A DNA stretch of 64,000 nucleotides from Sulfitobacter delicatus. Lineage in GTDB: Bacteria > Pseudomonadota > Alphaproteobacteria > Rhodobacterales > Rhodobacteraceae. The notes under the pieces are model-generated. The model saw nothing but the letters and a program-made list of their open reading frames with translations. It ran no database searches and was not told the origin of the DNA. Made by a program: the position numbers and the translations under genes. Shown here piece by piece: positions 35,938-45,406 of this stretch (within the stretch, counting starts at the first letter, position 1; each line of letters begins with the position of its first letter). The DNA lies in the NCBI RefSeq assembly GCF_900102535.1, contig NZ_FNBP01000002.1:186001-250000 (forward strand). The letters run 5' to 3'.

Positions 35938-36617
35938 GCCTTGAAACCGCCCTACGTGCCACGGAAGTCCTACTGGCGCTGGTCTTTCTTCAACAAAGCG
36001 CTGAACACATCTTCCACCGTCGCGGCGAGGCCCTGCTCTTCGCCCCCCGCGCCGCATTGTCCCTGCTGCTGCTCTCCGGCATCGCCCCGCTCCCGGTGCT
36101 TTTAGCCCTCTCGGCCCATAGCCTATTGGTGCTGCACCGCTTCTCCGGACCCTACAACGGCGGCTCCGACCGCATGGGCCTGCTCACGCTCTATTGCCTG
36201 ACCCTGGCCCAAACCCTGCCCCCCGGCTCCGCTCGCGAAGGCGCGTTCGGCTACCTCGCCGTGCAGGTGCTGCTGTCCTATTTCATCTCCGGGCAGGTCA
36301 AAGTCATCAACCCCGACTGGCGCAGCGGCCGTGCGCTGCAAGACGTCTTCGCCTTTTCCGCCTATCCGGTCAGCGAAGACCTCCGCAGCCTCGCCGCCCG
36401 CCCGCGTCTGCTGTGGCTGATGTCATGGTCGGTGATGCTGTTCGAACTGGCCTTCCCCGTGGCCCTGTTCCACCCGACGGCGCTCATCGCCGCGCTCGCT
36501 GTGGCAGCCCTGTTCCACCTCGCCAACGCCTGCCTCTTCGGCCTGAACCGTTTCGTCTGGGCGTGGCTCGCCGCCTATCCGTCAATCCTCTGGCTACAGG
36601 ACCGACTACTCGGCTGA
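35934..36617 (+). CDS. HTTM-like (VKGC-related) integral membrane protein
   Basis: A 227-residue polytopic protein with five to six helices. The segment LLSYFISGQVKVINPDWRSGRALQDVF and the late FHLANACLFGLNRFVWAWLAAYPSILWL match the HTTM family, membrane proteins related to vitamin K-dependent gamma-carboxylase. It is shorter than usual HTTM proteins (about 280 or more), missing roughly the first helix pair. The GTG start at 35934 overlaps the partner stop. The 3' end overlaps the opposite-strand nuclease-like gene by 12 bases. The bacterial activity of HTTM proteins is not established. Confidence 0.72.
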   Translation: MSLETALRATEVLLALVFLQQSAEHIFHRRGEALLFAPRAALSLLLLSGIAPLPVLLALSAHSLLVLHRFSGPYNGGSDRMGLLTLYCLTLAQTLPPGSAREGAFGYLAVQVLLSYFISGQVKVINPDWRSGRALQDVFAFSAYPVSEDLRSLAARPRLLWLMSWSVMLFELAFPVALFHPTALIAALAVAALFHLANACLFGLNRFVWAWLAAYPSILWLQDRLLG

Positions 36618-37106
36618 TAATACCGCAGTGTCAGCCAAGAACGGTAGGCGCAGCGCCGGGTCCATATGAGCATCCAACTCTTTAATGCGCTTGCGCGAGA
36701 CTAGCCGCTGCCCTGTCCACCCGTCTTTCAGACATTCCAAAACGGGCTCTTCAGGTCCATTATAAAAGACAACGCCGCTGCAATTGTCGAAATCTAAACA
36801 GAAGTAAATTAAATGGTCTGCGTTTTGTTCAATCGGACGAAATGCAGGTCCACGCTTGGTGTCTGTTGCCTTTATCTGAACGGTTCTCCCGTCTGGCGCA
36901 TAGCCATCGATCCCAGCAAGAGACTTGGCTTCTACCAGTTTTATACCAAGCAGTTCAACTGCCAGCGCCTCACCGATATCGCCCACCAGATTGCCGTCGA
37001 GCATGAAGTTTAGCTTTGCTTTGTGCCCACCCCGCTCAAGCACGTTCTCGTAATGGGAACGGACTTCGTTACGGGCTCTGACAAGATCAGCAATGACAGG
37101 CGGCAT
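36606..37106 (-). CDS. DUF6998-like protein, possible PD-(D/E)XK nuclease fold
   Basis: A 166-residue protein, clearly lower in GC than its neighbours. Residues about 45-100 read LVGDIGEALAVELLGIKLVEAKSLAGIDGYAPDGRTVQIKAT: a G-D-x-G-E helix, a G-x-D turn and a Q-x-K strand, the usual arrangement of a restriction-endonuclease-like active site. I associate the sequence with DUF6998, but a profile search is needed. ATG 37106 is preferred over a TTG at 37121. No partner methylase or defence gene adjoins it. The 12-base overlap with the HTTM-like gene suggests recent insertion or decay of a boundary. Confidence 0.65.
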   Translation of the reverse strand: MPPVIADLVRARNEVRSHYENVLERGGHKAKLNFMLDGNLVGDIGEALAVELLGIKLVEAKSLAGIDGYAPDGRTVQIKATDTKRGPAFRPIEQNADHLIYFCLDFDNCSGVVFYNGPEEPVLECLKDGWTGQRLVSRKRIKELDAHMDPALRLPFLADTAVLSAE

Positions 37107-37201
37107 CGAAAAGGGTCTCAATAGAAATCTCTAATTGGTTGTATGAGCTTAACAACGCAATAAAAGACTATTGGCAAATGGGAGGCAATAGCGACCAGCC
37201 C

Positions 37202-39619
37202 TTAAAACGGCACGTCATTCCCGCCCGTCAGGAACCGCGAAACGACCTTCTTGGTGCCCGCCTTTTCAAACGCCACCTCCATCTTGTCGCCCTCGATCCC
37301 GACCACCTCGCCATAGCCGAACTTGTCATGAAACACCCGCTCGCCCATCTCAAAGGCCGCGACGGCTTGCATATCAATCGTGACATTCTTGCTCTCATGC
37401 GGCTGGCTCATCCCCCGCGCCCCGCTGCGCGCCTGAAGCCGCCGCCAGCCGGGTGAGTCGTAAACATTTGCATTCGCCGCCCGGTCATGCAGGTCCGACT
37501 GCGGCATCGCCGCGCCAAAGCCACCGCCATAAAGCCCCGGCGGCGTCAGCACCTCGACATGCTCCTCGGGCAACTCATCGACAAAGCGCGAGGGCATCGC
37601 GTTCTGCCACTGTCCAAAAACCCGACGATTCGCGGCGAAGGAAATCGTGCAAATCCGCTCGGCCCGCGTAATTCCCACGTAAGCCAACCGCCGCTCTTCC
37701 TCTAATCCCTTGATCCCGCTTTCATCCATCGAGCGTTGCGAGGGAAACAAGCCATCTTCCCATCCCGGCAGAAAGACCATCGGAAACTCCAACCCCTTGG
37801 CCGCATGAAGCGTCATGATCGAAACCTTCTCCCCATCGCCCTCCTGCTCATTGTCCATGATCAAGCTGACATGTTCCAAAAATCCTTGCAGGTTTTCAAA
37901 GCCTTCCAGGGCTTTGACCAATTCCTTGAGGTTCTCCAGCCGCCCCGGCGCTTCGGGCGTTTTGTCGTTCTGCCACATCCCGGTGTAGCCGCTCTCGTCG
38001 AGGATCATCTCGGCCAGTTCCACATGGCTGACCTCGGGCGGGCCATAGTCCACCCGCAGCGGCGCGGCCCCGTCATCCAACACGGAATCGTCTTCGCTGA
38101 TCTCGATCCGAGGCCCGCGCAGCATCGACGACCAGCGGTCGATCCCCTCAACCAGCAGCCGCAACTGCGCCGCCCCCTTGCCCGTGAGCCCATCATGCGC
38201 CAGCAAAATCCGCGCCCCTTCGACAAGGTTCACCCCATGATCCCGCGCCGTGCGCTGGATTTTCTGCTGCGCCTTATCGCCTAGCCCGCGTTTGGGCGTG
38301 TTCACGATCCGCTCGAACGCCAGATCATCATCCGGGCTAGTGACCACGCGGAAATAGGCCATGGCATCGCGGATCTCCAAACGCTCATAAAAGCGCGGCC
38401 CGCCGATTACCTTATAGGGCAGACCGATGGTCAGAAACCGATCCTCAAAGGCCCGCATCTGGTGGCTCGCCCGCACCAATATCGCCATATCGTCCAGCGA
38501 AAACGGGTCCATCCCCCGCGTGCCGCGCTGCGCGGATTCGATCTCGTCCCCGATCCAGCGTGCCTCTTCCTCACCGTCCCAATGGCCGATCAGACGCACC
38601 TTCTCGCCCTCGGTTTCCTCGGTCCAGAGCGTCTTGCCCAGACGTCCCTCATTGCCCGCGATCACCCCCGAAGCGGCGGCCAGAATATGCGGCGTTGAGC
38701 GGTAATTCTGCTCCAGCTTGACCACATGCGCGCCGGGGAAATCCGTCTCAAACCGCAGGATATTGCCCACCTCGGCCCCGCGCCAACCATAGATCGATTG
38801 GTCATCATCGCCCACGCAGCAGATATTCTTATGCCCCTGCGCCAAAAGCCGCAGCCAGAGATACTGCGCCACGTTGGTATCCTGATATTCGTCAACGAGG
38901 ATGTATTTAAACCAGCGCTGATACTGCGCCAGCACATCCGGATGGGTCTGAAATATCGTCACCATATGCAGCAGCAGATCGCCAAAATCCGTGGCGTTCA
39001 GCTCGATCAAGCGCTTTTGATACTGCGCGTAAATCTCCGCCCCGCGGTGATTATAGGCCCCCGCATCCGCGCTCGGTATCTTATCCGGCGTCAGCGCGCG
39101 ATTTTTCCAGCCGTCAATCACGCCTGCCAGCATCCGCGCTGGCCAGCGTTTGTCGTCGATGCCCTCTGCCGCCACCAATTGCTTCAGCAGCCGCAACTGA
39201 TCATCCGTATCCAAAATCGTGAAATTGCTCTTCAGCCCGACCAGTTCCGCATGCCGCCGCAGCAGCTTGACGCAGATCGCGTGAAAGGTGCCGAGCCAGG
39301 GCATCCCCTCGACCTGTTGGCCCAACATCTGCCCCACGCGGTTTTTCATCTCGCGCGCGGCCTTGTTGGTAAAGGTCACCGCCAGTACCTCATTGGGCCG
39401 CGCCCGTCCGGTGTTCAGCAGATGCACGATTCGCGCCGTCAGCGCCCGGGTCTTGCCGGTGCCAGCCCCCGCCAGCATCAGCACAGGGCCGTCCATCGTC
39501 TCCACCGCCGCACGCTGGGCGGGGTTCAACCCCTCCAGATAAGGCTGCGGGCGCGCCGCCATGGCGCGGGCGGACAAAGATGCGCCCTCGAAGGCGTCCA
39601 TTTCATCGAAATCACTCAT
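37202..39619 (-). CDS. uvrD: DNA helicase II, UvrD/PcrA type
   Basis: An 805-residue SF1A 3'-5' helicase for nucleotide-excision and mismatch repair. Q motif LNPAQRAAVE, motif I GAGTGKT (51-57), motif Ia VTFTNKAAREM, motif II VDEYQDTN, motif III GDDDQSIYGWRGA, motif IV QNYRST, motif V TLHAAKGLEF and motif VI VGITRAERI are all present. The C-terminal Tudor-like region VFHDKFGYGEVVGIEGDKMEV is that of UvrD/PcrA. A LexA-type box lies 41 bases upstream (39660-39674). Confidence 0.97.
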   Translation of the reverse strand: MSDFDEMDAFEGASLSARAMAARPQPYLEGLNPAQRAAVETMDGPVLMLAGAGTGKTRALTARIVHLLNTGRARPNEVLAVTFTNKAAREMKNRVGQMLGQQVEGMPWLGTFHAICVKLLRRHAELVGLKSNFTILDTDDQLRLLKQLVAAEGIDDKRWPARMLAGVIDGWKNRALTPDKIPSADAGAYNHRGAEIYAQYQKRLIELNATDFGDLLLHMVTIFQTHPDVLAQYQRWFKYILVDEYQDTNVAQYLWLRLLAQGHKNICCVGDDDQSIYGWRGAEVGNILRFETDFPGAHVVKLEQNYRSTPHILAAASGVIAGNEGRLGKTLWTEETEGEKVRLIGHWDGEEEARWIGDEIESAQRGTRGMDPFSLDDMAILVRASHQMRAFEDRFLTIGLPYKVIGGPRFYERLEIRDAMAYFRVVTSPDDDLAFERIVNTPKRGLGDKAQQKIQRTARDHGVNLVEGARILLAHDGLTGKGAAQLRLLVEGIDRWSSMLRGPRIEISEDDSVLDDGAAPLRVDYGPPEVSHVELAEMILDESGYTGMWQNDKTPEAPGRLENLKELVKALEGFENLQGFLEHVSLIMDNEQEGDGEKVSIMTLHAAKGLEFPMVFLPGWEDGLFPSQRSMDESGIKGLEEERRLAYVGITRAERICTISFAANRRVFGQWQNAMPSRFVDELPEEHVEVLTPPGLYGGGFGAAMPQSDLHDRAANANVYDSPGWRRLQARSGARGMSQPHESKNVTIDMQAVAAFEMGERVFHDKFGYGEVVGIEGDKMEVAFEKAGTKKVVSRFLTGGNDVPF

Positions 39620-39659
39620 GCCCGTAACCTAGCGCGTCCGCGATATGAGATAAAGAGAC

Positions 39660-39674
39660 GTTCCACAAATGTTC
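39660..39674 (-). promoter_or_regulatory. LexA (SOS) box upstream of uvrD
   Basis: GTTC CACAAAT GTTC, the alphaproteobacterial LexA consensus GTTC-N7-GTTC, 41 bases upstream of the uvrD ATG. UvrD is an SOS gene in many bacteria, so this is likely functional. Confidence 0.75.
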
Positions 39675-39831
39675 CATGACTTCCCGCACAGGTTGCCGTT
39701 TTCCGCCGCAGCGCCCCCGCCCAGCGCAAAAGACACTTCGAATTTTAGAAGAGGCGCAAATGTTTACTCCTTGATAATCCTTTCCAACCAAGGTGACCCC
39801 TCAATGACCACACCAGCCAGAGGAACCGCTC

Positions 39832-40605
39832 ATGTTCAGAAACGATGACACTTCGGTACTGCGCCGAGAACTTGATCGGTTCAAACTGCCGATGTTTGTT
39901 GCCGAGCTGAACCCAGACAGCGGCCACTTTGAACTGCTGGCGCTCAACGCAGCACATGAAGCCCATAGCGGCATGGTCATGTCAGACGTGGTTCACCGCC
40001 CGCTGCATGACTTCATGCCTCATGAAGAAGCCGAGGCGGTCAACCAACGCTACGCCCGCTGCGTGTCAGAGGCGTCGCAAATCCGCTACCGCGAGATGCT
40101 GCATATGCCGCGTGGCCCGCTGATCTGGGACACGACGCTGCACCATATCCAAACCCTCAAGGGCGCGGATCGGGTTGTCGGTAGCGCCATCGTGGTCGAA
40201 CGTGTGCAACGCGACAACCGCGATACGCTCGCCTTTGAAGACGTCCGCTATTTCGCGGCGACCTCGTCGTTCAAACTCGAACAAATTTCCAGCGTGCTGG
40301 ACGCCGCCGAAAAAGGCTTGATCGATCCGGCCAAGCTCACCGGATCCGCAGGTATGCTGGCCGGGCTTTGCCGCGCGATTGACAGCACGATGCAAGAGCT
40401 ACGCGGCATCGCCCAAGAGCGTCTTGACGCCGAACCCGCAGCGGGCGTGCATCTGATCGACCTTGAATGCGAAGAAGACCGCGACGGCGGCGAAGTCGAA
40501 GCGGCCATCTCCGCGCTGGTCGATTTGGCAGGCAATCTGACCACGCCGCCCACAGGCAAACCCATCCAAGCCCCGCCTCTCGCCCGCAGCGGCTACAGGC
40601 AGTGA
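39832..40605 (+). CDS. PAS-domain protein, putative sensory or signalling protein
   Basis: A 257-residue cytoplasmic protein. The N-terminal half (about 15-125) reads as a PAS domain: FKLPMFVAELNPDSGHFELLALN, HRPLHDFMPHEEAEAV, and YREMLHMPRGPLIWDTTLHHI. A helical region (about 130-190) follows, where a dimerisation helix would be expected, but there is no kinase, GGDEF or DNA-binding domain. The C-terminus is acidic then Pro-rich. It may therefore be a partner protein rather than a complete signal transducer. AGGA lies before the ATG at 39832. Confidence 0.7.
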   Translation: MFRNDDTSVLRRELDRFKLPMFVAELNPDSGHFELLALNAAHEAHSGMVMSDVVHRPLHDFMPHEEAEAVNQRYARCVSEASQIRYREMLHMPRGPLIWDTTLHHIQTLKGADRVVGSAIVVERVQRDNRDTLAFEDVRYFAATSSFKLEQISSVLDAAEKGLIDPAKLTGSAGMLAGLCRAIDSTMQELRGIAQERLDAEPAAGVHLIDLECEEDRDGGEVEAAISALVDLAGNLTTPPTGKPIQAPPLARSGYRQ

Positions 40606-40719
40606 CAGGGCCGCACAAAATCAGATCGAACAGGCACCCAGCCAGAAAGCAACAGTATTGCGCCGGGCAATAGCCTTGCCTCTCTGGACAATCCCCCGGC
40701 TGGTCGCACAAATGCGCGC

Positions 40720-41868
40720 ATGGATTTACATGCGACCTACCCCGCCCTTTCCGACCTGCGCGACCGCGCCCGCAAACGCTTGCCCAAGTTCGTTTGGGAG
40801 TACCTCGATTCCGCCACCGGCACCGAGGCCACCAAACACCGCAACCGCGCGGCGCTTGACTGTGTGGGCCTCATGCCTTCAATCCTGCATGGTGAATTCA
40901 CCCCCGATCTCAGCATAGAGCTTCTTGGCCAGAAAATGCCCCTGCCCTTCGGCATGTCGCCACTGGGCATGTCCGGCCTGATCTGGCCCGACGCCGAATG
41001 CCATCTCGCCCGCGCCGCCGACCGCGCTGGCATCCCCTACGGCCTCTCCACCGTCGCAGCTGCCAGCCCCGAAGACCTCGCCCCGCATCTGGGCGAGCAC
41101 GGCTGGTTCCAACTTTACCCGCCCCGCGACCCCGAAATCCGCGCCGACATGCTCGCCCGCGCCAAGTCCGCCGGTTTCACCACCCTTGTGCTCACCGTCG
41201 ATGTCCCCGTCGCCTCGCGCCGCGAGCGTCAGACCCGCTCGGGCCTGACCAGCCCGCCTAAGCTCACCCCGCGTCTGATGGCCCAAGTCGCCGCCCGCCC
41301 TGCATGGTCTATGGGCATGGCCCGCCGCGGCCTGCCCCATATGGAGATGCTGGACAAATACACCCAAGGCACCGCCACCGCGAACCTGCCGCCCACCGCC
41401 CATGTCGGCTATCTGCTGCGCACCGCGCCGGATTGGGACTACCTGCACTGGCTGCGCGACCACTGGGACGGGCCACTGGTCATCAAGGGCGTGCTGCGCC
41501 CCGAAGATGCCACTGCACTCGAAAAAGCAGGCGTCGACGCGATCTGGGTCTCCAACCACGCCGGTCGCCAGTTCGACGCCGCCCCCGCCAGCGCCGAAGC
41601 CCTCCCCGCGGTCCGCAAAGCCACCGCCCTGCCGATCATCTTCGACAGCGGCATAGAGTCCGGCCTCGATATGCTCCGCGCCTTCGCCCTCGGCGCGGAT
41701 TTCGTCATGCTGGGCCGCGCATTCCACTTCGCCCTCGCAGCCCTCGGCCCGCGCGGCGTTGACCATTTGATCGACCTGCTGTCTCGCGACCTCATCGCAA
41801 ATATGGGCCAACTTGGCGCGCGCCATCTGCGCGACCTGCCCCCGCCCTTCGACCTCACGCCGCTCTAG
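40720..41868 (+). CDS. FMN-dependent alpha-hydroxy-acid dehydrogenase
   Basis: A 382-residue TIM-barrel flavoprotein of the lactate/glycolate oxidase family. Landmarks: MPLPFGMSPLGMSGLIWPDAE, WFQLYPPRDPEIR, LVLTVDVPVASRRERQ, the catalytic-His segment IWVSNHAGRQFDAAPAS and phosphate-binding DSGIESGLDMLRAFALGADFVMLGRAFHF. All expected active-site residues appear present. Substrate could be L-lactate, glycolate or mandelate; L-lactate is common, but no lld regulator or permease is adjacent. The preferred electron acceptor is unknown. Confidence 0.9.
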   Translation: MDLHATYPALSDLRDRARKRLPKFVWEYLDSATGTEATKHRNRAALDCVGLMPSILHGEFTPDLSIELLGQKMPLPFGMSPLGMSGLIWPDAECHLARAADRAGIPYGLSTVAAASPEDLAPHLGEHGWFQLYPPRDPEIRADMLARAKSAGFTTLVLTVDVPVASRRERQTRSGLTSPPKLTPRLMAQVAARPAWSMGMARRGLPHMEMLDKYTQGTATANLPPTAHVGYLLRTAPDWDYLHWLRDHWDGPLVIKGVLRPEDATALEKAGVDAIWVSNHAGRQFDAAPASAEALPAVRKATALPIIFDSGIESGLDMLRAFALGADFVMLGRAFHFALAALGPRGVDHLIDLLSRDLIANMGQLGARHLRDLPPPFDLTPL

Positions 41869-41965
41869 GAACCTTACAGAAATGTGACAAACACCGCCTC
41901 AGCCCCCTTGCGCTGCACCGCAGCATCCTTAAGCTGCCGCCAAATCCAGCAGGGGAGACCAGCCA

Positions 41966-44900
41966 GTGACCGATTTTAAAAAGATCCTGATCGCCAACCG
42001 CGGTGAAATCGCGATCCGCATCATGCGTGCGGCCAATGAGATGGGCAAGAAAACGGTCGCCGTCTATGCCGAAGAAGACAAGCTCGGCCTGCACCGTTTC
42101 AAAGCCGATGAGGCCTACCGCATTGGCGAAGGCTTGGGCCCCGTCGCCGCCTATCTCAGCATCGACGAAATGATCCGCGTCGCCAAAGCCTCCGGCGCTG
42201 ACGCGATCCACCCCGGTTACGGCTTGCTCTCGGAAAACCCCGAATTCGTCGACGCTTGCGAGCAAAACGGCATTACCTTCATCGGCCCCCGCGCCGAAAC
42301 CATGCGCGCTTTGGGCGACAAAGCCTCCGCCCGCCGCGTCGCAATGGAAGCCGGCGTGCCGGTCATCCCCGCCACCGAAGTGCTCGGCGAAGATATGGAC
42401 GCGATCCGCGCCGAAGCGGCAGAGGTCGGCTACCCCTTGATGCTCAAAGCCTCGTGGGGCGGCGGCGGGCGCGGGATGCGGCCGATCATGTCCGAAAAAG
42501 AACTCGAAGAGAAAGTCCGCGAAGGCCGCCGTGAGGCCGAAGCCGCCTTTGGCAACGGCGAAGGCTACCTCGAGAAAATGATCCTCCGCGCCCGCCACGT
42601 CGAGGTGCAAATTCTGGGCGACAAACAGGGCGACATCTACCACCTCTTTGAGCGTGACTGCTCCGTCCAGCGCCGCAACCAAAAGGTCGTCGAACGCGCG
42701 CCAGCCCCTTACCTGAGCGAAGACCAACGCGCCGAAATCTGCGAATTGGGCCGCAAAATCTGCGCCCATGTGAACTACGAATGCGCCGGCACCGTCGAAT
42801 TCCTCATGGATATGGACGACGGCAAATTCTACTTCATTGAAGTGAACCCCCGCGTGCAGGTCGAACATACCGTCACCGAAGAGGTCACCGGCATCGACAT
42901 CGTCCGCGCCCAGATCCTCATCGCCGAGGGCAAACCGCTGGCCGAAGCCACCGGCAAGGCCCGGCAAGAAGACATCACCCTCACCGGCCACGCGCTGCAG
43001 ACCCGCGTCACCACCGAGGACCCGCAGAACAATTTCATCCCCGACTATGGCCGCATCACCGCCTACCGCTCCGCCACCGGCATGGGCATCCGCCTCGACG
43101 GCGGCACCGCCTATGCGGGCGGCGTCATCACGCGCTATTACGACAGTCTGCTGACCAAGGTCACCGCCAAAGCCCCCACGCCCGAAATGGCCATCGCCCG
43201 GATGGACCGCGCTTTGCGCGAATTCCGCGTGCGCGGCGTGTCGACCAACATCGCCTTTGTCGAAAACCTGCTGAAACACCCGACGTTTCTGAACAACGAA
43301 TACACCACCAAATTCATCGACGAGACGCCCGAGCTTTTCAACTTCAAGCAGCGCCGCGACCGCGCAACCAAGGTGCTGACCTATATCGCCGACATCACCG
43401 TCAACGGCCACCCAGAGACCAAGGGCCACGCCCTGCCCGCCGCCCATGTCCGCGACCCCAAGCCGCCCGTGCTGCGCGGCGAGCCGCAGATGGGCACGCG
43501 TAACCTATTGGAACAAAAGGGCCCGCAGGCCGTGGCCGACTGGATGGGCCAGCAACGCCAACTGCTGATCACCGACACCACCATGCGCGACGCGCATCAA
43601 TCCCTGCTTGCCACCCGCATGCGCTCGCGCGACATGATCCGCGTGGCCCCCGCCTATGCCGCCAACCTGCCGCAACTTTTCTCGGTCGAATGCTGGGGCG
43701 GCGCGACCTTTGACGTGGCCTATCGCTTCTTGCAGGAATGCCCCTGGCAACGCCTGCGCGACCTGCGTGCCGCCATGCCGAATGTGATGACGCAAATGCT
43801 CCTGCGCGCCTCCAATGGCGTGGGCTACACCAACTACCCCGACAATGTGGTGCAGAAATTCGTCGCCACCGCCGCCAGTACCGGCGTTGATGTCTTCCGC
43901 GTTTTCGACAGCCTGAACTGGGTTGAAAACATGCGCGTCGCGATGGACGCCGTGATTGAGGCGGGCAAGGTCTGCGAAGGCACGATCTGCTACACCGGCG
44001 ACATCTTTGACCCCGACCGCGCGAAATACGACCTTCAGTATTACGTGACCATGGGCAAGGAATTAAAAGCCGCCGGCGCCCATGTGTTGGGCCTGAAAGA
44101 CATGGCCGGATTGCTGAAACCCGCCCAAGCCCGCGTGCTGGTCAAGGCACTGAAATCCGAAGTTGGCCTTCCGATCCACTTCCACACCCATGACACCGCA
44201 GGCAGCGCCACGGCCACCATCCTCGCCGCCTCCGAGGCGGGCGTCGATGCCGTCGACTGCGCCATGGACGCGCTCTCGGGCAACACCTCGCAGGCGACCT
44301 TTGGCACCGTGGTCTCGGCGCTCAAGCACACGGACCGCGACACCGGGATCGACATCAAAGCCGTGCGCGAAATCTCTGATTATTGGGAAGAAGTCCGCGG
44401 CCATTACGCCGCTTTCGAGACCGGCATGCAAGCGCCCTCGTCGGAAGTCTACCTGCACGAAATGCCCGGCGGCCAGTTCACCAACCTCAAGGCGCAGGCG
44501 GCCTCCATGGGGCTGGACGACCGCTGGCCCGAGGTCGCGCGCACCTATGCCGATGTGAACCAGATGTTCGGCGACATCGTCAAAGTCACGCCCTCGTCGA
44601 AGGTCGTCGGTGACATGGCCTTGATGATGGTGTCCCAAGGCTTGACCCGCGCACAGGTCGAAGATCCGGAGGTCGATGTTTCCTTCCCCGACAGCGTCAT
44701 CGACATGATGCGCGGCAACCTCGGCCAGCCGCCCAACGGTTTCCCGGCGGGTATCGTGAAGAAGGTGCTGAAAGGCGAAGAACCAAACACCGAACGCCCC
44801 GGCAAACACCTCGCGCCTGTCGATCTTGAAGCCGTGCGCAAGGAGTTGTCTGAGCAGCTCGAAGGCATCAAGATCGACGACGAAGACCTCTGTGGCTACC

Positions 44901-45406
44901 TCATGTATCCCAAGGTGTTCCTCGATTATATGGGCCGCCACCGCACCTATGGCCCCGTCCGCACCTTGCCCACGCATACGTTCTTCTATGGCATGGAACC
45001 GGGGGCAGAAATCTCGGCCGAGATTGACCCCGGCAAAACCTTGGAAATCCGCCTTCAGGCTGAATCCGAGGCGGGCGAGGATGGGGAGGCCAAAGTCTTC
45101 TTCGAGCTTAACGGCCAACCGCGGGTGATCCGTGTGGCCGACCGTCTGGTGAAAGATGCCACCGTCCAGCGGCCCAAGGCCGAAAGCGGCAACGACAACC
45201 ACATCGGCGCGCCGATGCCGGGGGTTGTGGCGTCGGTTGGGGTCAAGGAAGGGCAGAGTGTAAAAGCGGGCGACCTGCTGCTGACCATCGAAGCGATGAA
45301 GATGGAAACCGGCCTGCACGCCGAGCGGGACGCGACGGTGAAGGCGGTACATGTCCAAGCCGGAGGCCAAATTGACGCGAAGGATTTGCTGGTCGAGTTG
45401 GAGTAA
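41966..45406 (+). CDS. pyc: Pyruvate carboxylase
   Basis: A 1146-residue biotin enzyme making oxaloacetate from pyruvate. Order: biotin carboxylase (1-460) with KILIANRGEIAIRIMRA and the ATP-grasp loop ASWGGGGRGMRPI; carboxyltransferase (about 530-810) with TTMRDAHQSLLATRMR, EVGLPIHFHTHDTAG and metal-binding HTHD; an allosteric region; and the biotinyl domain with EAMKMET, biotin on K1112. A full single-chain enzyme. The GTG start at 41966 is preceded by AGGGGAGAC. It stands alone and is likely the main anaplerotic enzyme. Confidence 0.97.
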   Translation: MTDFKKILIANRGEIAIRIMRAANEMGKKTVAVYAEEDKLGLHRFKADEAYRIGEGLGPVAAYLSIDEMIRVAKASGADAIHPGYGLLSENPEFVDACEQNGITFIGPRAETMRALGDKASARRVAMEAGVPVIPATEVLGEDMDAIRAEAAEVGYPLMLKASWGGGGRGMRPIMSEKELEEKVREGRREAEAAFGNGEGYLEKMILRARHVEVQILGDKQGDIYHLFERDCSVQRRNQKVVERAPAPYLSEDQRAEICELGRKICAHVNYECAGTVEFLMDMDDGKFYFIEVNPRVQVEHTVTEEVTGIDIVRAQILIAEGKPLAEATGKARQEDITLTGHALQTRVTTEDPQNNFIPDYGRITAYRSATGMGIRLDGGTAYAGGVITRYYDSLLTKVTAKAPTPEMAIARMDRALREFRVRGVSTNIAFVENLLKHPTFLNNEYTTKFIDETPELFNFKQRRDRATKVLTYIADITVNGHPETKGHALPAAHVRDPKPPVLRGEPQMGTRNLLEQKGPQAVADWMGQQRQLLITDTTMRDAHQSLLATRMRSRDMIRVAPAYAANLPQLFSVECWGGATFDVAYRFLQECPWQRLRDLRAAMPNVMTQMLLRASNGVGYTNYPDNVVQKFVATAASTGVDVFRVFDSLNWVENMRVAMDAVIEAGKVCEGTICYTGDIFDPDRAKYDLQYYVTMGKELKAAGAHVLGLKDMAGLLKPAQARVLVKALKSEVGLPIHFHTHDTAGSATATILAASEAGVDAVDCAMDALSGNTSQATFGTVVSALKHTDRDTGIDIKAVREISDYWEEVRGHYAAFETGMQAPSSEVYLHEMPGGQFTNLKAQAASMGLDDRWPEVARTYADVNQMFGDIVKVTPSSKVVGDMALMMVSQGLTRAQVEDPEVDVSFPDSVIDMMRGNLGQPPNGFPAGIVKKVLKGEEPNTERPGKHLAPVDLEAVRKELSEQLEGIKIDDEDLCGYLMYPKVFLDYMGRHRTYGPVRTLPTHTFFYGMEPGAEISAEIDPGKTLEIRLQAESEAGEDGEAKVFFELNGQPRVIRVADRLVKDATVQRPKAESGNDNHIGAPMPGVVASVGVKEGQSVKAGDLLLTIEAMKMETGLHAERDATVKAVHVQAGGQIDAKDLLVELE

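Noticed and set aside
41855..43447. 530-codon minus-strand open frame
   Set aside because: Antisense to pyruvate carboxylase; Gly/Phe/Val-rich product typical of reversed biotin carboxylase codons.
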